From NCBI GenBank assembly GCA_937966115.1, contig CALCKX010000055.1:1-46182 (forward strand): DNA of 46,182 bases, written 5' to 3'. Below are positions 42,795 to 46,182 of this stretch, in pieces. A program made the translations under genes and the position numbers. A model generated the notes under the pieces. It saw nothing but the letters and a program-made list of their open reading frames with translations. It was not told the origin of the DNA and made no database searches. The DNA is from an uncultured Chloracidobacterium sp. GTDB taxonomy: Bacteria > Acidobacteriota > Blastocatellia > Chloracidobacteriales > Chloracidobacteriaceae. Each line of letters opens with the position of its first letter. Positions within the stretch are counted from its first letter, which is position 1.

Positions 42795-43991
42795 TCAGCC
42801 CGGCGAGTCGGGCGGTCCGCCGCCGCTCCGAACGCGCCGCTTTGAAAACGCTTCCAGCGCGCTGGCGATGGCTTCGGCGATGACGCTTTCCGAATCAACC
42901 GCCTGCTCGTCCGCGAAGCCGATGCGGGACGGCAGAATGAAGCGCAGCTGCCCGCGCGCGACTTTCTTATCCTGCTTCATCGCTGTCAGCAGGTCCGGCA
43001 GGGCGATGCCCGCGGTGTCGGGCAGGCGCCCGATCCGCTGCACCAGCCGCTCCACCCGCGCCGCCGCCGCCGCGGACAGCTTCCCCAGTCGGACAGCGAT
43101 CCGGCAGGCGGCGACCATGCCGATGCCGACCGCTTCGCCATGGCGAAACCGGCGGTACGCGGTGACGGCTTCCAGCGCGTGCCCGACCGTGTGACCGAAG
43201 TTGAGAACTTTGCGCTCGCCGGTCTCGCGCTCATCGCGGGCGACGATGGCGGCCTTGATGCGGCAACAGTCGGCAATCGCCTCCGCCAGCCAGTCCCAGG
43301 GCGGATCGCGGCGCGGCGAAAGCGGCAGGCGCTCTTCGAGCCGCGCAAAAAGCTCGGCGTCGCGGATGACGCCATATTTGACGGCTTCCTGCCAGCCGGC
43401 ATTCCACTCGCGGCGCGGGAGCGTGGCCAGCGTTTCCAAATCGGCGACGACCAGCGCCGGTTGATGAAACGCGCCAATGAGGTTTTTACCCAAGCGATGG
43501 TTGACGCCGGTTTTGCCGCCAACCGAGCTATCGATCATCGCCAGCAGCGTCGTGGGCAACTGAACGTAGGGCAGGCCGCGCAAGTAGGTCGCGGCGGCAA
43601 AGCCGGTCACGTCGCCGACCACGCCGCCGCCGAGCGCCAACAATAGATCGCGCCGCTCCAGCCGTTGCGCGACGCAAGCGTCCCAGATGCGCGCCGCCGT
43701 CCGCAGCGTCTTGTAGCGCTCCCCGTCGGGGATCAGGCACAGATGGGAGCGAAACCCGGCCGCCGCGACGCCGGCCGTGACGGCGGCGGCATAGTGGCTG
43801 GCTACCCTGGGGTTGGTGACGACCAGGACGGCGCGCGGGGCGTCGCCAAAGGCTTGCCGAAGCAGGTCGCCCAGAGCGCGGTACAGGCCGGCGCCGATGC
43901 GGATGTCGTACCGCCCGCCAGCGGACGCCACCGGAACGTCCGCGCTCGCCGGGGCGAGGCGGCGAGCATCCAGGCAAGCGCTATCCATCAT
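42795..43991 (-). CDS. aroB: 3-dehydroquinate synthase
   Basis: This 398-residue enzyme turns DAHP into 3-dehydroquinate, the second step of the shikimate pathway, using NAD and a metal ion. Visible motifs are LALGGGVVGDVTGFAAATYLRG, QLPTTLLAMIDSSVGGKTGVNH, KNLIGAFHQP, WQEAVKYGVI, LNFGHTVGHALEA and HGEAVGIGM. The metal ligands Glu and two His are in these segments. The ATG at 43991 overlaps the TGA of the preceding gene (ATGA), so it is translationally coupled. A second ATG follows directly. The tail (about 15 residues, Arg/Gly/Pro-rich) exceeds the usual end. Confidence 0.96.
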   Translation of the reverse strand: MMDSACLDARRLAPASADVPVASAGGRYDIRIGAGLYRALGDLLRQAFGDAPRAVLVVTNPRVASHYAAAVTAGVAAAGFRSHLCLIPDGERYKTLRTAARIWDACVAQRLERRDLLLALGGGVVGDVTGFAAATYLRGLPYVQLPTTLLAMIDSSVGGKTGVNHRLGKNLIGAFHQPALVVADLETLATLPRREWNAGWQEAVKYGVIRDAELFARLEERLPLSPRRDPPWDWLAEAIADCCRIKAAIVARDERETGERKVLNFGHTVGHALEAVTAYRRFRHGEAVGIGMVAACRIAVRLGKLSAAAAARVERLVQRIGRLPDTAGIALPDLLTAMKQDKKVARGQLRFILPSRIGFADEQAVDSESVIAEAIASALEAFSKRRVRSGGGPPDSPG

Positions 43992-44860
43992 GCCGTACCG
44001 CCGGGCTTTTTCTTCATTTGCTGAATGACCAGGTTTCGCACTTGAGCCGGAACGGTCGGATCATTGCTGAGCTCCTTGAGCTGGGATGGCGTCAGCGTCG
44101 CCACCAGGGTGATGGCGCGCCCTACCGGCAGCATGCGATTGCGCAGCAGCGCCATTTTGACGTAGTTGCGATTGGCCCAGCGGGCGGTGTCGGCAATCAA
44201 AACGATGACGTGCTGATGGGTCGCCTTCCACACGGCGGTCGAAACCACGCTCTCGGTCAGAAAAGGGTTGTTGAGCGCCGCCCGCACGACCTCGCCGTTG
44301 ACATCGTTGAGCATCTGCGGAAGCAGTCGCCCCCCGTTCCCGCGCCGCGCCAGGGTAATTTTTTGCCCCAGCGGGAGGCTTTGGTACTGCTGCAAAATGG
44401 CGTTTTCCGCCGCGGTTTTGATTTCCAGCGGAAGCGCCGGCGTGATGAGCACCGTGACCAAGTCAAACAGAAACAGATTCGGCACGAGGCGCAGCCCGGC
44501 GGAAGCCGGAAGCTTCGGATTGAGCGCCAGGATGCGCCGCAGGCGGTGGCTTTCCTGCACCCGCCGGTCGCCAGCCATTCGCCGCAGCACTTCGTGCGAG
44601 ACATCGCGCCGGCGGGCGATGATGGTCAGCTCCTCCTCGCCAGTCGCCTCGTTGTCAAGCAGCGCGTTGAGCACTTCGTCGGTGGCGTCAAAGGCCAGGT
44701 CGAGCCGCTCTTCCGGCGTGCCGCTCCGGGCGCGCTGGACGCGCCGCAGCAAGTCGAGTCGCCCCAGCGCCGCCTGCCGGGCGGCGGTTTCGGCTTCGCT
44801 GATTTCAGGCGGCGTTGGCTCGAGCTCGTCCGCGCGCTCGTTTTCAAGCTCGTCGGTCAT
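43988..44860 (-). CDS. Alpha-solenoid (LRV/HEAT-like) protein of unknown function
   Basis: This 290-residue protein starts at ATG 44860 with GAGAGG upstream. After an acidic N-terminus (about 30 residues) it is made of helical repeats of about 25-30 residues with turns like HEVLRRMAGDRRV, ILALNPKLP, VVRAALNNPFLTE and ELSNDPTVPAQVRNLVI. This is the pattern of LRV or DUF2336-type solenoids. There is no enzyme motif. It lies 10 bases after the S9 peptidase stop and overlaps aroB by four bases, so all three are in one operon. A binding role is likely; the partner is unknown. The C-terminus is basic (QQMKKKPGG). Confidence 0.65.
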   Translation of the reverse strand: MTDELENERADELEPTPPEISEAETAARQAALGRLDLLRRVQRARSGTPEERLDLAFDATDEVLNALLDNEATGEEELTIIARRRDVSHEVLRRMAGDRRVQESHRLRRILALNPKLPASAGLRLVPNLFLFDLVTVLITPALPLEIKTAAENAILQQYQSLPLGQKITLARRGNGGRLLPQMLNDVNGEVVRAALNNPFLTESVVSTAVWKATHQHVIVLIADTARWANRNYVKMALLRNRMLPVGRAITLVATLTPSQLKELSNDPTVPAQVRNLVIQQMKKKPGGTA

Positions 44861-44869
44861 GGCGTCCTC

Positions 44870-46182
44870 TCACTGCGGCGAATCAGGCTTGAGATAGGTT
44901 GCAAGCCACTCGTGAACGGTTTTGTACCAAAGCTCGCTGTTTTGCGGTTTCAAGATCCAGTGGCCCTCGTCCGGGAAGTAGAGCAGCCGCGACGGCACGC
45001 CCCGGCGCTGCAACGTCGTGAACAGTTGCAGCCCCTCGCCAACCGGCACGCGGTAGTCCAGCTCCCCGTGAATGACCAGCGTCGGCGTCGCGAAGCTCTT
45101 GGCATGGCGGTGCGGCGACCATTTTTCATACAGCTCGGGATGATCCCACGGGTTGCCCTTGAACTCCCATTCAGTGAACCACAACTCTTCGGTCGCGCCA
45201 TACATGCTGGCGAGATTATAGATGCCCGCGTGCGAGACGAACGCCTTGAAGCGGCGGTCGGCGTTGTGGCCGAGCATCCAGTTCACCATGTAGCCGCCAT
45301 AGCTCCCGCCCGCTGCGCCAACGCGGTCGGCGTCCGCAAAGCCCAGCCCCACGACGTGATCGACGCCCTTGAGCAGGTCAACGTAAACCTTGCCGCCCCA
45401 GTCGCCGCTGATTTCATCGGTGAACGCCTGTCCGTAGCCGGTCGAGCCGCGCGGGTTGACCATGACGACGACATAGCCCGGCGCGGCGAAAAGCTGCGCG
45501 TTCCAGCGAAAGCTCCAGCCATTCGACCATGCGCCCTGCGGCCCGCCGTGGATCAGCAAAATCATCGGATACTTCTTGCCTTCGGTAAACTGCGGCGGCT
45601 TGACAATGAAGGCGTGCACCCGCGCGTTGTCCGCGCCGGTAAACCAGGTTTCCTCGACCTTGCCGAAGCGGATTTCCGCTAGGAATGGCTCATTGACGCG
45701 GGTCACTTGCCGAGGCTCGCCGCCGGTCGTCGCGACGGCGAAAATTTCATTTGGCCGGGTCAGCGTGGACTGCGTGAAGTACAGCGTTTTGCCATCTGGG
45801 GCAACCGAAAGGTTGCCGTTTTGCCCTTGCGCGACCAGCGGCCGGGCGTCGTCGCCGTCCAGCGTGAGGATAAAGATCGGCGCCTGCCCGTGGCGGTCGC
45901 CGGTCAGAAAGAGCGCGCGTCCGTCCGGCGACCAGACCAGTTCATCAAAGGAGATGTCCGTCTTCTCGCTCAGGCAGCGCAGCTTGCCGGTGGCGCGCTC
46001 GTAGAGGAGGACCTGCTTTTTGTCGGATTCGAACCCTGCCCGATCCTGCGACAGCCAGGCGATGTAGCGCCCGTCCGGCGAGTAGCGCGGGTGGGTGTCC
46101 GAACCCGGGCTGATGGAAATCCGTTTTGGCTCGCCGCCGGCCAGCGGGACGAGAAAGATGTCGTTGTTGGTGCTGATGGCTT
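44870..46182 (-). CDS. S9-family serine peptidase, C-terminal part (start outside window)
   Basis: The frame is open through the right edge; 437 residues are visible. The first 170 belong to the WD40-like propeller (for example YSPDGRYIAWLSQD, WSPDGRALFLTGD and VAPDGKTLYFT). The alpha/beta-hydrolase follows: HGGPQGAW, the nucleophile in GGSYGGYMVNW (Ser), Asp in IHGELDYRVP and His in DEGHWI. It is complete at its C-terminus. It fits the acylaminoacyl-peptidase/dipeptidyl-peptidase 5 group, which frees residues or dipeptides from peptides. A signal peptide cannot be judged. It is the first visible gene of the operon with the solenoid protein and aroB. Confidence 0.93.
   Translation of the reverse strand, partial: AISTNNDIFLVPLAGGEPKRISISPGSDTHPRYSPDGRYIAWLSQDRAGFESDKKQVLLYERATGKLRCLSEKTDISFDELVWSPDGRALFLTGDRHGQAPIFILTLDGDDARPLVAQGQNGNLSVAPDGKTLYFTQSTLTRPNEIFAVATTGGEPRQVTRVNEPFLAEIRFGKVEETWFTGADNARVHAFIVKPPQFTEGKKYPMILLIHGGPQGAWSNGWSFRWNAQLFAAPGYVVVMVNPRGSTGYGQAFTDEISGDWGGKVYVDLLKGVDHVVGLGFADADRVGAAGGSYGGYMVNWMLGHNADRRFKAFVSHAGIYNLASMYGATEELWFTEWEFKGNPWDHPELYEKWSPHRHAKSFATPTLVIHGELDYRVPVGEGLQLFTTLQRRGVPSRLLYFPDEGHWILKPQNSELWYKTVHEWLATYLKPDSPQ

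Noticed and set aside
44018-45682. 554-codon open frame antisense to the solenoid and S9 genes
   Set aside because: It is opposite two well-supported genes, Arg/His/Pro-rich, and has no recognisable domain.
46022-46040. Minus-strand GGTTCGAATCC, like a tRNA T-loop
   Set aside because: It lies inside the S9 peptidase frame, the flanking bases do not form a T stem, and no acceptor or anticodon arm is present.
1-46182. CRISPR array or other regularly spaced repeats
   Set aside because: Only short local tandem repeats were seen (15, 16, 13 and 14 bp). None has unique spacers of constant length.

Overview
The window is a GC-rich (roughly 65 percent by eye), densely packed bacterial chromosome segment. 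It comes from a Gram-negative organism: there is a BamA-type Omp85 protein, a LolD-type ATPase and several exported proteins. A RecU-type resolvase, a DUF2934 protein, several alpha-solenoid (HEAT-like) proteins, a plant/cyanobacterial-type carotene desaturase and a lineage-type 2Fe-2S protein together suggest Acidobacteriota, possibly near Chloracidobacterium. That placement is an inference from gene content. It was not tested by phylogeny, and no chlorophyll or reaction-centre gene is present here.

Layout. 1-5.7 kb: tail of a cytochrome c, an AmgK-like kinase overlapping a PEGA/TPR membrane protein, a small HEAT protein, an exported TPR protein and one unrecognised protein; strong hairpins separate the convergent pairs. 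5.7-9.6 kb, minus strand: mnmA, a photolyase-like alpha/beta domain, a metallophosphoesterase, recU and a lone receiver. 9.8-14.8 kb: typA, lolD and rsmD face ybeY and a CorC-type CBS protein, with the last codons of rsmD and corC overlapping. 15.0-27.4 kb is a signalling block: a three-PAS histidine kinase diverges from a 999-residue receiver/multi-PAS kinase, followed by a decayed NtrC-type regulator (pseudogene), a TIGR01777 epimerase, a polytopic PP2C (RsbU/SpoIIE-like) phosphatase, a DUF2934 protein with a histone-like tail, and an intact NtrC-family regulator. 27.5-33.4 kb: carotene desaturase, recA, a HEAT protein with an N-terminal four-cysteine cluster, a 2Fe-2S protein and a zinc dehydrogenase. 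33.6-38.9 kb: an exported two-repeat protein, alr and a bamA with an unusually long periplasmic part. 38.9-46.2 kb: a low-complexity/TPR protein behind a clear promoter, yvcK, a membrane dipeptidase, a lone B12-binding mutase subunit, then minus-strand S9 peptidase (cut by the window end), an alpha-solenoid protein and aroB, translationally coupled.

How it fits together. Most genes are core (translation, envelope, recombination, shikimate). The distinctive content is signalling and conserved but uncharacterised families. The best candidates for something undescribed are the phosphoesterase-RecU-receiver operon, the Cys-HEAT/2Fe-2S convergent pair, the divergent kinase locus with its inverted repeat and decaying regulator, and the altered L2 loop of RecA. 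No tRNA, rRNA, CRISPR array or insertion sequence was found.
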